Positions 45,015 through 54,830 of a DNA stretch of 57,683 nt are shown one piece after another. Under the pieces are notes generated by a model, which did no database searches, was not told where the DNA came from, and was given only the letters and a program-made list of their open reading frames with translations. Numbering within the stretch: the stretch's first letter is position 1; the number at the start of each line of letters is the position of its first letter. This DNA comes from Pseudomonadota bacterium (GTDB taxonomy: Bacteria > Pseudomonadota > Gammaproteobacteria > Burkholderiales > Sulfuriferulaceae), in NCBI GenBank assembly GCA_021795395.1, contig JAJYPN010000017.1, forward strand, positions 1-57,683. The letters run 5' to 3'. The position numbers and the translations under genes are program-made.

Positions 45015-45962
45015 TTAAAACAATATCCATAACCATAACGGCAGAGTAAACAAAAACAGCACCGCCGTCCACGCAATCGTTAATGCCGCCGTTTCCACAT
45101 CGAGCCGGTAACGATCGGCCAGACTCAATGCCATCAACATGGTGGGGACGCCGGTTTCGATTACCGCCGCGATTTGCGCGTTATGCAATGTCCCCAGCCA
45201 CACCCGCGCTGCCAGCCAGACGGTCAGAGGCAGAAAAAGCAGTTTGACGGCCACGACCAGCCAGATAGCGGGACCGGGCACCAGCCGGTTCCATGGAATC
45301 GACAATCCGAGCATCAGCAGCATGACCGGAACGGTCGGCTGACCGATCATGCGTGCCGCATGGATGAGCGGCGTTACCGGCCAAGCCGCCAGGCTGACCG
45401 CTACGCCGGCGATAAACGACCAGACCGGCGGCAACAGCAGCCACGCTTGCAGCGGATTGACCCTGACGGCGTTCTGATCGCCGGAACGTACGGCTATCCA
45501 GACGCCCAGACTCCACAGCAAAGGCGTCGATGCCGCCATATCGGCGAATGCGGCATAACGGCCGCCTTCCTCGCCGAACAGATAATGCAGCAACGGATAG
45601 CCCATAAACAGCACATTACCGAACATGCCGCATAATAATAACGCCGCCTTGGTGCGGTCGGTTAACTTTCGCCCCAGCCGCGTCCGATAAAAAACGAGAT
45701 ATAGGCTGCCGCCGCCCGCCAGTATGCTTACCGCCAGCAAGAGCGGTACCGATAACAATTGCGCCGTAACAGGCGCGCTTGCCGCCGCGGCGAACAGCAA
45801 GGCGGGCGCAAACAGGTTGATCGTGATCGTGCTGATATATCCCCGCACCGCACGTACCCCGTCTTCGCCCAGACTGCGGCGCCACCCGGCTCCCGCAATG
45901 ACCAGCAGCGCCATGGGCAGCATGACCTCCAGCAGCAGTTTCAAATAATAATCAATGGACAT
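45015..45962 (-). CDS. AEC (auxin efflux carrier) family transporter
   Basis: Membrane transporter of 315 residues with about ten hydrophobic segments. It begins MSIDYYLKLLLEVMLPMALL and carries the family's central block (GNVLFMGYPLLHYLFGEEG) and the repeated inverted architecture, with NAQIAAVIETGVPTMLMALSLAD in the second half. Bacterial AEC proteins export or import organic acids such as malate or other small molecules; the substrate here is unknown. The ATG at 45962 lies 20 codons after the beginning of a longer frame without a start site of its own. It is divergent from nrtR. Confidence 0.86.
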   Translation of the reverse strand: MSIDYYLKLLLEVMLPMALLVIAGAGWRRSLGEDGVRAVRGYISTITINLFAPALLFAAAASAPVTAQLLSVPLLLAVSILAGGGSLYLVFYRTRLGRKLTDRTKAALLLCGMFGNVLFMGYPLLHYLFGEEGGRYAAFADMAASTPLLWSLGVWIAVRSGDQNAVRVNPLQAWLLLPPVWSFIAGVAVSLAAWPVTPLIHAARMIGQPTVPVMLLMLGLSIPWNRLVPGPAIWLVVAVKLLFLPLTVWLAARVWLGTLHNAQIAAVIETGVPTMLMALSLADRYRLDVETAALTIAWTAVLFLFTLPLWLWILF

Positions 45963-46085
45963 GAGACAAGGGCAAGAAATTCGATGGCCGTTAGCGCCAA
46001 CGGCACGCCAGGCGCATTGCATACGCCATCATATCAAACCTCCCGGCAGATACGAAATTTACTGTTCGCCCAAATCGCTCTCCCG

Positions 46086-46134
46086 TTGACATGGTGTCGA
46101 ATCGACACTATCATATTAGTGTATCTTATACACT
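46086..46134 (+). promoter_or_regulatory. nrtR promoter with two operator-like palindromes
   Basis: A consensus promoter, TTGACA (46086-46091), 17 bp, TATCAT (46109-46114), is present. The spacer holds an exact palindrome GTGTCGA-A-TCGACAC (46094-46108). A second palindrome, AGTGTA-TCTTA-TACACT (46118-46134), covers the expected start of transcription. Both share GTGT...ACAC ends and lie 25 bp apart (centres 46101 and 46126). Such sites at a Nudix-type regulator promoter suggest autorepression; the binding protein is inferred to be NrtR. Confidence 0.68.
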
Positions 46135-46141
46135 TAATCTC

Positions 46142-46813
46142 ATGGCTACCTATTGCTACGATTATCCGCACCCTGCGGTCACTACCGATATCGCGCTGTT
46201 TACTATTATCGGAGATAAATTGGCGATTTTGCTGATTCGTCGCCGCTCGCCGCCTTTTCAGGACAGCTGGGCGTTGCCCGGCGGCTTTGTCGACTCCGAC
46301 GAATGCCTGGAAGACTGCGCATTGCGCGAACTGGCGGAAGAAACCGGCATAACCGGCGTTTATCTGGAGCAGCTCTATACCTTCGGCAAACCGGATCGCG
46401 ATCCGCGTGAACGCATTATCAGCGTGGCTTATTATGCGCTCGCACCCGCTGACATCCTGTCGCCCATCGCCGGGTCGGATGCGGCGGAAGTGCGCTGGTT
46501 TGCGTTCGATGCGCTACCGGATCTGGCTTTCGATCACCGCGATGTCATAGTACTCGCGCAACAACGCTTGCGCGCCAAACTGGACTATTCGACGGTGGCG
46601 TTCAGTTTGATGGCAGAAACGTTTACATTGGGCGAATTGCAGAAAGTGTATGAAATCATACGCGGCGAGTCTCTGGATAAACGCAATTTCCGCAAATATA
46701 TCTTATCGCTGAATTTGCTGGCCGAATCGGGTGAAACGCAGCAAGGCTGCAATCACCGCCCGGCAAAACTGTATCGCCTTGCTCAACCCGGAACATTACA
46801 CTATATACGCTAG
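46142..46813 (+). CDS. nrtR: NrtR-type Nudix regulator of NAD biosynthesis
   Basis: Regulator of 223 residues: N-terminal Nudix domain (about 15-145) with an intact Nudix box [20 protein letters not shown], and C-terminal winged-helix domain (about 150-220) with [26 protein letters not shown] and HRPAKLYRL, all hallmarks of NrtR. NrtR binds ADP-ribose or related NAD metabolites through the Nudix part and DNA through the winged helix. ATG 46142 fits; a frame starting upstream would run through the operator. nadA follows after ten bases, so this is a nrtR-nadA unit. The catalytic residues are intact, unlike in some NrtR proteins. Confidence 0.88.
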   Translation: MATYCYDYPHPAVTTDIALFTIIGDKLAILLIRRRSPPFQDSWALPGGFVDSDECLEDCALRELAEETGITGVYLEQLYTFGKPDRDPRERIISVAYYALAPADILSPIAGSDAAEVRWFAFDALPDLAFDHRDVIVLAQQRLRAKLDYSTVAFSLMAETFTLGELQKVYEIIRGESLDKRNFRKYILSLNLLAESGETQQGCNHRPAKLYRLAQPGTLHYIR

Positions 46814-46823
46814 CGAGACTCTC

Positions 46824-47867
46824 ATGTCGATCCGACCCGCCATCACCCCCCCTGTCGTTCCCCGCATTGTTGCTCCGCCCATGCAAGAGGAGCGGCTGGA
46901 TGACGCTGAGCGCAGCCAGCTGATTGATCGCATCCGGGACCTGATCAAACGGCAGAACGCCGTATTGATCGCGCATTATTACACCTCTGCCGATATCCAG
47001 GACCTGGCCGAAAGCACCGGAGGCTGCGTTTCCGACTCGCTCGAAATGGCGCGATTCGGTCATGCGCATGCCGCCGGCACCCTGATCGTCGCCGGGGTGA
47101 AATTCATGGGCGAAACCGCAAAAATACTCAATCCCGAAAAACGCGTGCTGATGCCCGACATGGCAGCGGAATGTTCGCTGGATCTGGCTTGTCCGGCCGA
47201 TGCCTTCAGCGTGTTCTGCGACCAGCATCCGGACCGTGTCGTCGTCGTTTATTCCAACACATCGGCTGCGGTCAAAGCCCGTGCCGACTGGGTGGTTACT
47301 TCGGGCATTGCGGTCAAAATCGTTCAGCACCTGCATGAACAAGGGAAAAAAATTCTTTGGGCGCCCGACAAGCATCTCGGCGAGTACGTACGCGAAGTTA
47401 CCGGCGCCGATATGCTGCTGTGGCAAGGCGCGTGCGTAGTGCACGAAGCGTTCAAGGCCAGCGAACTGGCGGCAATGAAGCAGCAATACCCCGAAGCCGC
47501 AGTGCTGGTGCATCCCGAGTCCCCTGCCGCGGTCATTGCGCTCGCCGATGTCGTCGGCTCTACCACACAAATCATACGCGCCGCCCAAACCTTACCCAAC
47601 CTCACGTTTATCGTCGCCACGGATAACGGTATTTTTCATAAAATGCATGCAGCCGCCCCCGGCAAGCTATTTCTCGAAGCGCCGACCGCAGGGAAGGGCG
47701 CTACCTGCAAAAGCTGCGCACACTGTCCCTGGATGGCGATGAACGGCTTGAAAAACCTGGCGCAGGCGCTGGAAACTGGCAGCAATGAAATTCATATCGA
47801 AGAAACGATCCGCCGTCGCGCCGGCTTATCCATACAGCGGATGATGGATTTTGCCGTCGCACATTAA
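46824..47867 (+). CDS. nadA: Quinolinate synthase A
   Basis: Iron-sulfur enzyme of 347 residues that makes quinolinate from iminoaspartate and dihydroxyacetone phosphate in NAD synthesis. It has the family blocks [46 protein letters not shown] and the cysteines of the [4Fe-4S] cluster, the last in [13 protein letters not shown]. The start is ATG 46824; an upstream in-frame extension overlaps nrtR and is not favoured. nadB and nadC are not in the window. The 3' end overlaps the start of lnt by 17 bp. Confidence 0.95.
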   Translation: MSIRPAITPPVVPRIVAPPMQEERLDDAERSQLIDRIRDLIKRQNAVLIAHYYTSADIQDLAESTGGCVSDSLEMARFGHAHAAGTLIVAGVKFMGETAKILNPEKRVLMPDMAAECSLDLACPADAFSVFCDQHPDRVVVVYSNTSAAVKARADWVVTSGIAVKIVQHLHEQGKKILWAPDKHLGEYVREVTGADMLLWQGACVVHEAFKASELAAMKQQYPEAAVLVHPESPAAVIALADVVGSTTQIIRAAQTLPNLTFIVATDNGIFHKMHAAAPGKLFLEAPTAGKGATCKSCAHCPWMAMNGLKNLAQALETGSNEIHIEETIRRRAGLSIQRMMDFAVAH

Positions 47868-49305
47868 AAACGCGGTTAAGTTCGCGATTCCTGCCCTGTT
47901 TCTGGGTATAGTCAGCGTATTGGGATTTGCTCCGGTGGGCTGGTTTTTCATGCCGCTGCTGACGCTGATCGGGCTATATACCCTATGGCAGCGCGACCCG
48001 GCGTATAGCGCCTGGACCGGTTTTGTCTTTGGCGTGGGTTATTTTGGCGCAGGAGTGTCCTGGATTTACATCAGCCTGCACGATTACGGTGGCATGTCGG
48101 CAACGCTCGCGACGCTGGCGACATTTTTGTTTGCCGCCTTTCTTGCCTTGTTTCCGGCCGCTGCCGGATATATGCACCAGCGCAGATTGGTGGTGACCCC
48201 ATGGGGAATAGCTGCCATATGGATGTTGCAGGAATGGGTGCGCGGCTGGATATTTACGGGGTTTCCCTGGCTGGCCGCAGGCTATTCCCAGGTACCGGTA
48301 AGCCCGCTGGCTGGCTATGCGCCGATCCTCGGCGTATTCGGCATATCGCTGCTGCTCTCCTGGAGCGCAGCGAGCCTCGCACGTCAACCGCCGCGCCATC
48401 TCTTGCTCATCGCTATCGTCTGGGCGGCCGGCATCGGTTTACAGCAGATTCAGTGGACACGTCCTTTCGGCGCGCCGTTTAGCGTGAGCCTGCTGCAAGG
48501 CAACATCAGCCAGTCGATCAAGTGGCAACCCGGGCATACCGCGTCTACGTTGCGGATTTATCGGGACATGGCGGCAGCCAGCCATGCGCGACTTACGATA
48601 TTGCCGGAAACGGCACTACCGGAATTTTACGATGAGGTTCCCAAACGCTATCTCGATGCTCTCGCTGCCGACGGTCGCAAAAACGGCGGCGATGTCTTGC
48701 TGGGCATACCCGAACAAATCGACGACGATCATTATTACAATAGCGTAATGAGTTTCGGCGTCTCCGCCACTCAGGTCTATCGTAAATTTCATCTGGTCCC
48801 GCTGGGCGAATTTATTCCGCTCAAACCGGTATTTGGCTGGATTATCGAGATTCTGCATATTCCCCTGTCGGATTTTTCGCGCGGTGACAGCTATCAGCAA
48901 CCGTTACGTATTGCCGGGCAGCGCGTAGCCGCCGACGTATGTTACGAAGACGTATTCGGCGAAGAGATCATCCATCAGCTTCCGGCGGCCAGCGTGCTCG
49001 TTAACGTCACCGACGATGCCTGGTTCGGTGACAGCATTGCGCCGTGGCAGCATTTACAGATCTCGCAAATGCGCGCACTGGAAAGCGGACGCTACATGCT
49101 GCGCGCCACCAATACCGGTGTCACGGCGATTATCGACGCCCGGGGCTTTGTGCTGGCGAATTTACCCGTGTTTACGCGCGGCACGTTGAACGGCGCGGCT
49201 CAAGGTTATCAGGGGTCGACACCTTACGTACGCTGGGGAAATAAAATGGCGCTACTGTTGGCGGGAATCATGTTATTGGCGGAATTGCGCCGTAAACAGA
49301 CTTGA
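47851..49305 (+). CDS. lnt: Apolipoprotein N-acyltransferase
   Basis: Inner-membrane enzyme of 484 residues that adds the third acyl chain to lipoproteins such as LptM and the transport lipoprotein above. Several membrane segments occupy residues 1-190; the periplasmic nitrilase domain has the catalytic triad in [10 protein letters not shown] (Glu about 252), [14 protein letters not shown] (Lys about 311) and VCYEDVFGE (Cys about 363). The start is probably TTG 47851 inside the nadA end, as the next ATG would remove the first membrane helix. The link with nadA looks positional rather than functional. Confidence 0.94.
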   Translation: MPSHIKNAVKFAIPALFLGIVSVLGFAPVGWFFMPLLTLIGLYTLWQRDPAYSAWTGFVFGVGYFGAGVSWIYISLHDYGGMSATLATLATFLFAAFLALFPAAAGYMHQRRLVVTPWGIAAIWMLQEWVRGWIFTGFPWLAAGYSQVPVSPLAGYAPILGVFGISLLLSWSAASLARQPPRHLLLIAIVWAAGIGLQQIQWTRPFGAPFSVSLLQGNISQSIKWQPGHTASTLRIYRDMAAASHARLTILPETALPEFYDEVPKRYLDALAADGRKNGGDVLLGIPEQIDDDHYYNSVMSFGVSATQVYRKFHLVPLGEFIPLKPVFGWIIEILHIPLSDFSRGDSYQQPLRIAGQRVAADVCYEDVFGEEIIHQLPAASVLVNVTDDAWFGDSIAPWQHLQISQMRALESGRYMLRATNTGVTAIIDARGFVLANLPVFTRGTLNGAAQGYQGSTPYVRWGNKMALLLAGIMLLAELRRKQT

Positions 49306-49656
49306 GCCTACAACCTGACCTTACAGTTTATCAAAATTCTATGACAGCCTCCGTCCGACAGTGCGAATGGCAGTATCAAAGGAACGGGAAAAGCGCAACG
49401 GTCATAATGCAAACCTGAATTATTCCGTTTTTATCAAGAGAAATTTCCGGTTGAATTTTTAACGGGGAAAAGCAAAAACCCGTCAAATACCCATATTGGC
49501 GGTGTCCCTATTAAATCTAGCCGGCCGAGCTTCGGGGCACCGGCCCGTTTTACTTTCGCAAGTTACTAAATTATATATAATTTAGGGCTTTACAATAAAA
49601 TTGCGTAGTATAAAATCCTAAAAGCGATTTAATTATCTAATTATAAAAAGACGAAT
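49306..49656. other. Non-coding leader region with repeated secondary-structure potential
   Basis: No gene was found in this 351-bp gap. It holds an ACGGG...CCCGT stem (around 49460-49480), a GC-rich stem (GCCGG with CCGGC, near 49520-49545, followed by CGTTTTACTTT) that could terminate transcription, and an exact 20-bp palindrome CTAAATTATATATAATTTAG at 49566-49585. A weak TTTACA / TATAAA pair lies after it. A c-di-GMP riboswitch was considered and not supported. Confidence 0.5.
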
Positions 49657-51801
49657 ATGACTTCCTCCTCCTCTCATCTCATTCGTACCATGGAGATCAA
49701 GAATCTTCCTACCTTGCCGCATATTCTTTTACGAGTTCTGGATATGTGCAATCACGACGATGCTTCGCTGGGTGCGATTGCTGAAATTATCAGCAGGGAT
49801 GCGGCGCTTAGCTCCAAGGTTATCGGTGCGAGCAATACTGCCCTGTATAACAGACAAAATAAGTATACATCATTCGACCAAAACCTGGCTTTGTTAGGGT
49901 TGGATATGGTCAAGACCATCGTCATCAGCTCTTCGTTTTACCAGGTGTTCAATAATCTCTCTATTACGCCCGGTTTTGATCTCAAGAGTTTTTGGGGGAA
50001 ATCACTGATGTCGGCCGTCCTCGCCAAATCGATTGCCAGGGAAATTGCCTATCCTCACCCTGAAGAAGCTTATTTGACAGGTCTGATGCTCAATATCGGG
50101 CAACTTGTGCTCTGGAGCAATTTTCCCAAACAATATTCCGCCCTGTTAAACGATAATATCGACGAAAGCGAGTTATTGGCGCAAGAGGAAGCGAAGCTGG
50201 GCCATAATCATTGTGAAGTCGGTTCATCGCTCGTCATGACGTGGAATCTCAATTCGTTTATTGCCGACGCGGTGCTGTATTATCGCAGCCCTCAAGATAA
50301 AATTGCCGACGCTCACCCCCTGATTCAGATCGCTTTTGTAGCAAACAGCTTGCCTCATGCAGAAAGCGAAGCCTCCCCACCGATCACCGCAGGCGTGCAA
50401 TTACTGCATATTGCCGCGAATAAACTGGAGCGGATCATAGACAGTGCTCGGGGCGAAGTCGTCAATATTGCGCAATCGCTCGGTATCGATATCGATATCG
50501 ATACGCTATCCAAATCGGGCGCCGCCTCCAAAAAAACCGAAGCTGACGTAATGCGGCAACAGAAGTTGCAGTTGGCTCTCGAACTGCGGGATATCGTTCT
50601 CGTGGGAAGAAATCCGATCGGCGCAAGTTCCGCCACTTCGCTGGAAGAAACATTATCGTCGATACAACGTTCAGCACAGATACTTTTCGGTTTTCAGGAT
50701 ATCGCCTTTTTTATCGCCGATTCCGATTACCGAGTCCTTAATGGAAAATGTCTGTGCGGCGAAGGGATGCTGATCAATGAATTGACTATCCCCTTGAACA
50801 AGGAAAACAGCCTCGTTACCGAAGCATTTCTGAGCAGAAGCCCTACCAGTTCGTTCTCTGGCGGCGATAAAAACATTTCCAGCATACTGGATGAACAAAT
50901 CATTCGGCTGCTGGATACGGAAGGAATTTATTGCCTGCCCCTGTACACCCAGATGCAGGCGGTGGGGGTCCTGATATTCGGGATTTCGCTGGTGCAATTG
51001 GCGAGCATAAGAAAACAGCAGAAATTGCTCTCGTTATTTGCTCAGCAATCGGCACAAGCGATTGCTTTGCTCGCTACGTTTGCGAAACAGGAAGAGCGCA
51101 TCAAAACGGAAATAACGGCATCGGTCAGGGCACAGGCCCAACAAATCGCACACGAGGCGAATAATCCGCTCAGCATCATCAAAAATTACATGCAGCTTTT
51201 GGGCACCAAGCTGGACCGCGAAGATCGCGCGCAGGAAGATATCCGCATCATCCAGGAAGAGATCAATCGAGTGTCGCGTATTTTTCAAAATCTGAGCCTG
51301 TCAACCGCCGACGAAGCCAAACTGCTGGTGGAACTGAATGTCAATACTGTCATTTCCGATTTGTACAAGCTTTCACTGGAAACTTTGTTTAATCAATACA
51401 ATATTAGCGTGACCACGCAATTTGACCGTGCTTTGCCGAATATAGTCACCAACCGGGACAAACTCATACAAATTTTGATCAATCTGATGAAAAATGCCGC
51501 TGAAGCCATGCGCAACACCGGAGGCAGTGTAGTGATCGCTACGCGGACGATTACGATGCGCAATGGCCCGCAAACTATAGAAATTTCCATCAAGGACAAC
51601 GGCCCCGGCATTCCCCCGGAAATACTGGAAAATCTGTTCAGACCCGTTACTCGCAGCAGCAGTAACAGGAAAGGTACCGGATTGGGTCTCTCTATCGTCA
51701 AAAACCTGATCGACGAACTGGAAGGCAAGATATTTTGCCAGAGCGCTTCCTCAGGCACCTCGTACCAGATATTATTGCCCGATTTACGCGGAAAAGGCTG
51801 A
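49657..51801 (+). CDS. HDOD-GAF hybrid sensor histidine kinase
   Basis: Signalling protein of 714 residues. Residues about 10-215 are an HDOD domain (LPTLPHILLRVLDMC, AALSSKVIGASNTALYN). A GAF-like region lies at about 330-475 (SIQRSAQILFGFQDIAFFIAD). The kinase core follows with the phospho-acceptor histidine in QQIAHEANNPLSIIKNYMQL (about residue 498), the N-box in ILINLMKNAAEAMRN, GPGIPPE (G1) and GTGLGLSIVKNLI (G2). There is no membrane segment, so the sensor is cytoplasmic. The regulator gene at 51888 starts 86 bp downstream and is a plausible partner. Confidence 0.88.
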   Translation: MTSSSSHLIRTMEIKNLPTLPHILLRVLDMCNHDDASLGAIAEIISRDAALSSKVIGASNTALYNRQNKYTSFDQNLALLGLDMVKTIVISSSFYQVFNNLSITPGFDLKSFWGKSLMSAVLAKSIAREIAYPHPEEAYLTGLMLNIGQLVLWSNFPKQYSALLNDNIDESELLAQEEAKLGHNHCEVGSSLVMTWNLNSFIADAVLYYRSPQDKIADAHPLIQIAFVANSLPHAESEASPPITAGVQLLHIAANKLERIIDSARGEVVNIAQSLGIDIDIDTLSKSGAASKKTEADVMRQQKLQLALELRDIVLVGRNPIGASSATSLEETLSSIQRSAQILFGFQDIAFFIADSDYRVLNGKCLCGEGMLINELTIPLNKENSLVTEAFLSRSPTSSFSGGDKNISSILDEQIIRLLDTEGIYCLPLYTQMQAVGVLIFGISLVQLASIRKQQKLLSLFAQQSAQAIALLATFAKQEERIKTEITASVRAQAQQIAHEANNPLSIIKNYMQLLGTKLDREDRAQEDIRIIQEEINRVSRIFQNLSLSTADEAKLLVELNVNTVISDLYKLSLETLFNQYNISVTTQFDRALPNIVTNRDKLIQILINLMKNAAEAMRNTGGSVVIATRTITMRNGPQTIEISIKDNGPGIPPEILENLFRPVTRSSSNRKGTGLGLSIVKNLIDELEGKIFCQSASSGTSYQILLPDLRGKG

Positions 51802-51887
51802 GAATGAAAGCGCGCATCATACATTTATCCAGCCGATATCCAAAATATGGAATGCCATAACAAGCTTATCAAAATGGAATTTAAACC

Positions 51888-54014
51888 ATGCAAACATTAA
51901 CTGAACGGCCAATGATATTGGTAGTCGATGATGAGCCGCATTTGCGCAATAGTTTATCTTCCATACTCGATCTGCACGGTTATGCTTCCTCGACCGCGGA
52001 AGGCGGCAGATCCGCCTTGCAAGCGCTGGAAGACCATGAATTCGAACTGATACTCCTCGATCTTGGCATGCCCGACATCGACGGGCACAAAGTCATGGAA
52101 CGTATCAGCGCAGAGCAGCGCGATACGTGTGTCATCGTAATCAGCGGGGACATTTCCATCGATTCCGCCATCAGCGCTCTGCGTTACGGCGCTTGTGACT
52201 ATCTGAAAAAACCTTATGACACAAACGAGCTCATGCTCAAAATCAGCAATGCGCTCACCCGGCGGCGGCTGGAAAAGGAAAACAAGCTTATCAATCAGCA
52301 TCTCAAGGAATCCGAGCGCTGGTACCGTTATATGGTCAACAACTCGCCCGACTTCATTTACACGCTTGATGCCGAAGGATATATCACCTTTTGCAACGAC
52401 CGGATAGAATCACTGCTGGGTTATGACAAAAATACGGTGATCGGCAAACATTTTTCTGCATTGATTTATCCGGAAGATATAGAAATATCACAACATGTCA
52501 TAAAAGAAAGGCGAACGGACGGACGCACCATCAATAATGTCGAGATCCGCATCCCCCATGGCGCCGAACCCAATCTGCTGACGCTGGAGTTCAGCTCTTT
52601 CGGGATATATGAAGACAATACACCGGGACAGCCTTCCGAATACAAGGGGACGTATGGCGTTGCGCGCGATATCACGGAAAGGAAAAAAGCCTCCGAACTC
52701 ATCATGTATCAGGCATACCACGATCTGCTTACGGGACTGGCGAACCGCAACCTGTTTCGCGATCATCTGGAACTGGCTATTGCGCAGGCGCGCCGTTTCC
52801 AGCACAAGCTGGCGCTGATGTTTCTCGATCTCGATCGCTTCAAGCATGTCAACGATACTCTGGGGCACACCGTAGGCGATCTTTTATTGATTGAAGTCGC
52901 AGGACGCCTGAAAAATTGTCTGCGTGAAGGCGATACGCTGGCGCGGCAGGGCGGCGATGAATTTACCTTGCTGTTATCGCATATCGACAGCCAGGAAAAC
53001 GTCATCAGCGCCGCCGACAAGATCATCAAGGAATTCAGCGCTCCCTTTTATATCAACGGTCATGAATTATATGTGCCGATGAGCATAGGCATTTCATTGT
53101 ATCCCGACAACGGCGAAACCATCGATGCGCTTATCAAAAACGCCGATATCGCGATGTACGACAGCAAAGCGAAAGGCAGGAACCGGTATCAGATGTATAC
53201 GCCCAATATGAACGCGAGCTTTGATCAGCGGTTTTCATTGGAAATCCAGATGCGCAAGGCGCTGGAACGCAACGAATTTCAAATTGTCTATCAACCCCAA
53301 ATCCATGTGGGTACAGGTATGATTTCCGGCATCGAATCGCTGGTACGCTGGGCTTCGCCTCTGCTTGGTTATCTTTTGCCCTTGAAATTCATTCCCTTGG
53401 CGGAAGAAACCGGATTGATCGTACCTATCAGTGAGTTCATATTGGAATCGACTTTCAAACAAACCCAGCTTTGGCACCAGTCGGGACTGTTACCACCTCG
53501 CATAGCCATCAATATTTCATTTCGGCATCTCGAGCAGGAAAGTTTTGTCGATTATATCTCGAATTTACTGAGCTTGTACGAACTCTCGGGTTCCATGTTC
53601 GAAATGGAAATCAATGAGACCACCTTATTGAATGAAGGCAACCACATCGTTGAAAAACTTCATGCTTTGACGGAAATGGGTATAAAAATCGCTCTGGATG
53701 ATTTTGGCACCGGTTACTCGTCAATGAATTACCTTAAAAAATTTCCTATCGGAACCATCAAGATTGACCAGTCATTCATGCCCAAGTTTGTCGGCGATTC
53801 GGATAACGAATCCATCGTCACTGCAATCTGTTCACTAGCGAAAAACCTCAAACTCAATCTGATCGCCGAAGGCGTCGAACTTGCCGAGCAGTACCATCTT
53901 CTGCATACGCTGGACTGCAATGAAGCGCAAGGCTATCTCTTTTGCAAGCCGCTGTCCGGTCAGGAAATCACCGAACTTCTGCTAACAAAATCGTCTCTGC
54001 TGCCTCGGCATTGA
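51888..54014 (+). CDS. Response regulator with PAS, GGDEF and EAL domains
   Basis: c-di-GMP turnover protein of 708 residues. Receiver domain at 10-125 (ILVVDDEPHLRN, acceptor aspartate about D57 in LLDLGMPDIDGHK), PAS domain at 145-270 (WYRYMVNNSPDFIYTLDAEG), GGDEF at 285-440 with an intact RQGGDEF signature and a preceding RxxD (REGD) inhibitory site, and EAL at 455-705. The EAL motif reads ESL (GIESLVRW), but the metal and catalytic residues NISFRHLE, ALDDFGTGYSS, TIKIDQSF and AEGVE remain. It may therefore act as cyclase, phosphodiesterase or both. The HDOD kinase upstream is the likely input. Confidence 0.9.
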   Translation: MQTLTERPMILVVDDEPHLRNSLSSILDLHGYASSTAEGGRSALQALEDHEFELILLDLGMPDIDGHKVMERISAEQRDTCVIVISGDISIDSAISALRYGACDYLKKPYDTNELMLKISNALTRRRLEKENKLINQHLKESERWYRYMVNNSPDFIYTLDAEGYITFCNDRIESLLGYDKNTVIGKHFSALIYPEDIEISQHVIKERRTDGRTINNVEIRIPHGAEPNLLTLEFSSFGIYEDNTPGQPSEYKGTYGVARDITERKKASELIMYQAYHDLLTGLANRNLFRDHLELAIAQARRFQHKLALMFLDLDRFKHVNDTLGHTVGDLLLIEVAGRLKNCLREGDTLARQGGDEFTLLLSHIDSQENVISAADKIIKEFSAPFYINGHELYVPMSIGISLYPDNGETIDALIKNADIAMYDSKAKGRNRYQMYTPNMNASFDQRFSLEIQMRKALERNEFQIVYQPQIHVGTGMISGIESLVRWASPLLGYLLPLKFIPLAEETGLIVPISEFILESTFKQTQLWHQSGLLPPRIAINISFRHLEQESFVDYISNLLSLYELSGSMFEMEINETTLLNEGNHIVEKLHALTEMGIKIALDDFGTGYSSMNYLKKFPIGTIKIDQSFMPKFVGDSDNESIVTAICSLAKNLKLNLIAEGVELAEQYHLLHTLDCNEAQGYLFCKPLSGQEITELLLTKSSLLPRH

Positions 54015-54063
54015 TCAATATCGATTTGACCCGTCGCAGTGGTGGCGGATTGTTTGAAGGTGC

Positions 54064-54530
54064 TCAACGATATATTTCGCCTTCGTATTTCATAGCCGAC
54101 AGATCCTTTAGTTCGTGTTTTATCCACTCGATAAATAATTTGGTTCGAGCCGGCAGCAATTTTGCATGGGGATAGACGATATCTGTACAAATCGCGTCCC
54201 CGCCGGGGCAATATACATTTGTCCAAAAAGTACCGGCGCCGTTTCGACCAGATGCCCGACAGGCTCAAGAGCATGCCTATTCAATGCGGATTCGGCATCC
54301 TTTACAGCTGCCAGTAATCGGCGGCAGCTTTCGATATAATGCCGACCTTCTTCGGTGAGAGCGATACGCCGCGTGGTGCGATTAAACACGCGTATCGCCA
54401 GATGCGCCTCCAGTGCAGCCAATGTGCGTGCTATTGCCGGCGGGGAAGACAACATTACGCCAGCGGCAGCCGTCAGACTCCCGGTTTCGGCAATAATCAC
54501 CGCTGTTTGCATCGCCTTGAACTTATCCAT
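54064..54530 (-). pseudogene. LysR-family regulator, internally deleted and frameshifted
   Basis: The minus strand starts as a normal LysR protein: MDKFKAMQTAVIIAETGSLT, LARTLAALEAHLAIRVFNRTT, EPVGHLVETAPVLFGQMYIA. After about residue 117 it jumps, in another frame, to the typical C-terminal end IVYPHAKLLPARTKLFIEWI followed by KHELKDLSAM; the middle effector domain, about 150 residues, is missing. The join is near 54180 and shifts frame, so the intact part stops after 136 codons. The DNA-binding domain may still be made, but no regulator function is expected. A LysR gene facing a GST gene is a common regulator-target arrangement. Confidence 0.85.
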
Positions 54531-54614
54531 GTGATTATTCCATTTAACGAATTTGTGTTATGCCGGAAATGCTGTTTACCCAGCCAATAGTTATGATTAC
54601 ACTGAATCGACTGT

Positions 54615-54812
54615 TTAACCTGGAAACGGCAGATGGACGAGTTGAAGTGTGCGTTCATCGCGGTGCAGGGCAAGGCATGTGTGACGTGAAAAAACGTACA
54701 ATTCCATTCGTAGTGTACCCACCCCGCAGGTAAATGGCGAATAAGCATGGAAACAATTAATCATTATGGACTTAACCTGGCTGTAGCGGTCAAACCGCCG
54801 TTTCCAGGTTAA
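54615..54812. repeat. 198-bp segment bounded by perfect 16-bp inverted repeats
   Basis: TTAACCTGGAAACGGC at 54615-54630 recurs as its exact reverse complement at 54797-54812. A third, partial copy (TTAACCTGG, 54772-54780) with the right-hand copy forms a hairpin of nine pairs around an inner GCGGT / ACCGC stem. The segment lies between the dead LysR gene and the GST gene, with no clear target-site duplication and no coding content recognised. It may be a small non-autonomous element, an old duplication or regulator sites. Confidence 0.6.
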
Positions 54813-54830
54813 TCTAACAGGAGACATATC

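Noticed and set aside
49440-49560. Possible c-di-GMP riboswitch before the HDOD kinase
   Set aside because: GC stems exist, but the conserved GEMM core sequence is not found in order.
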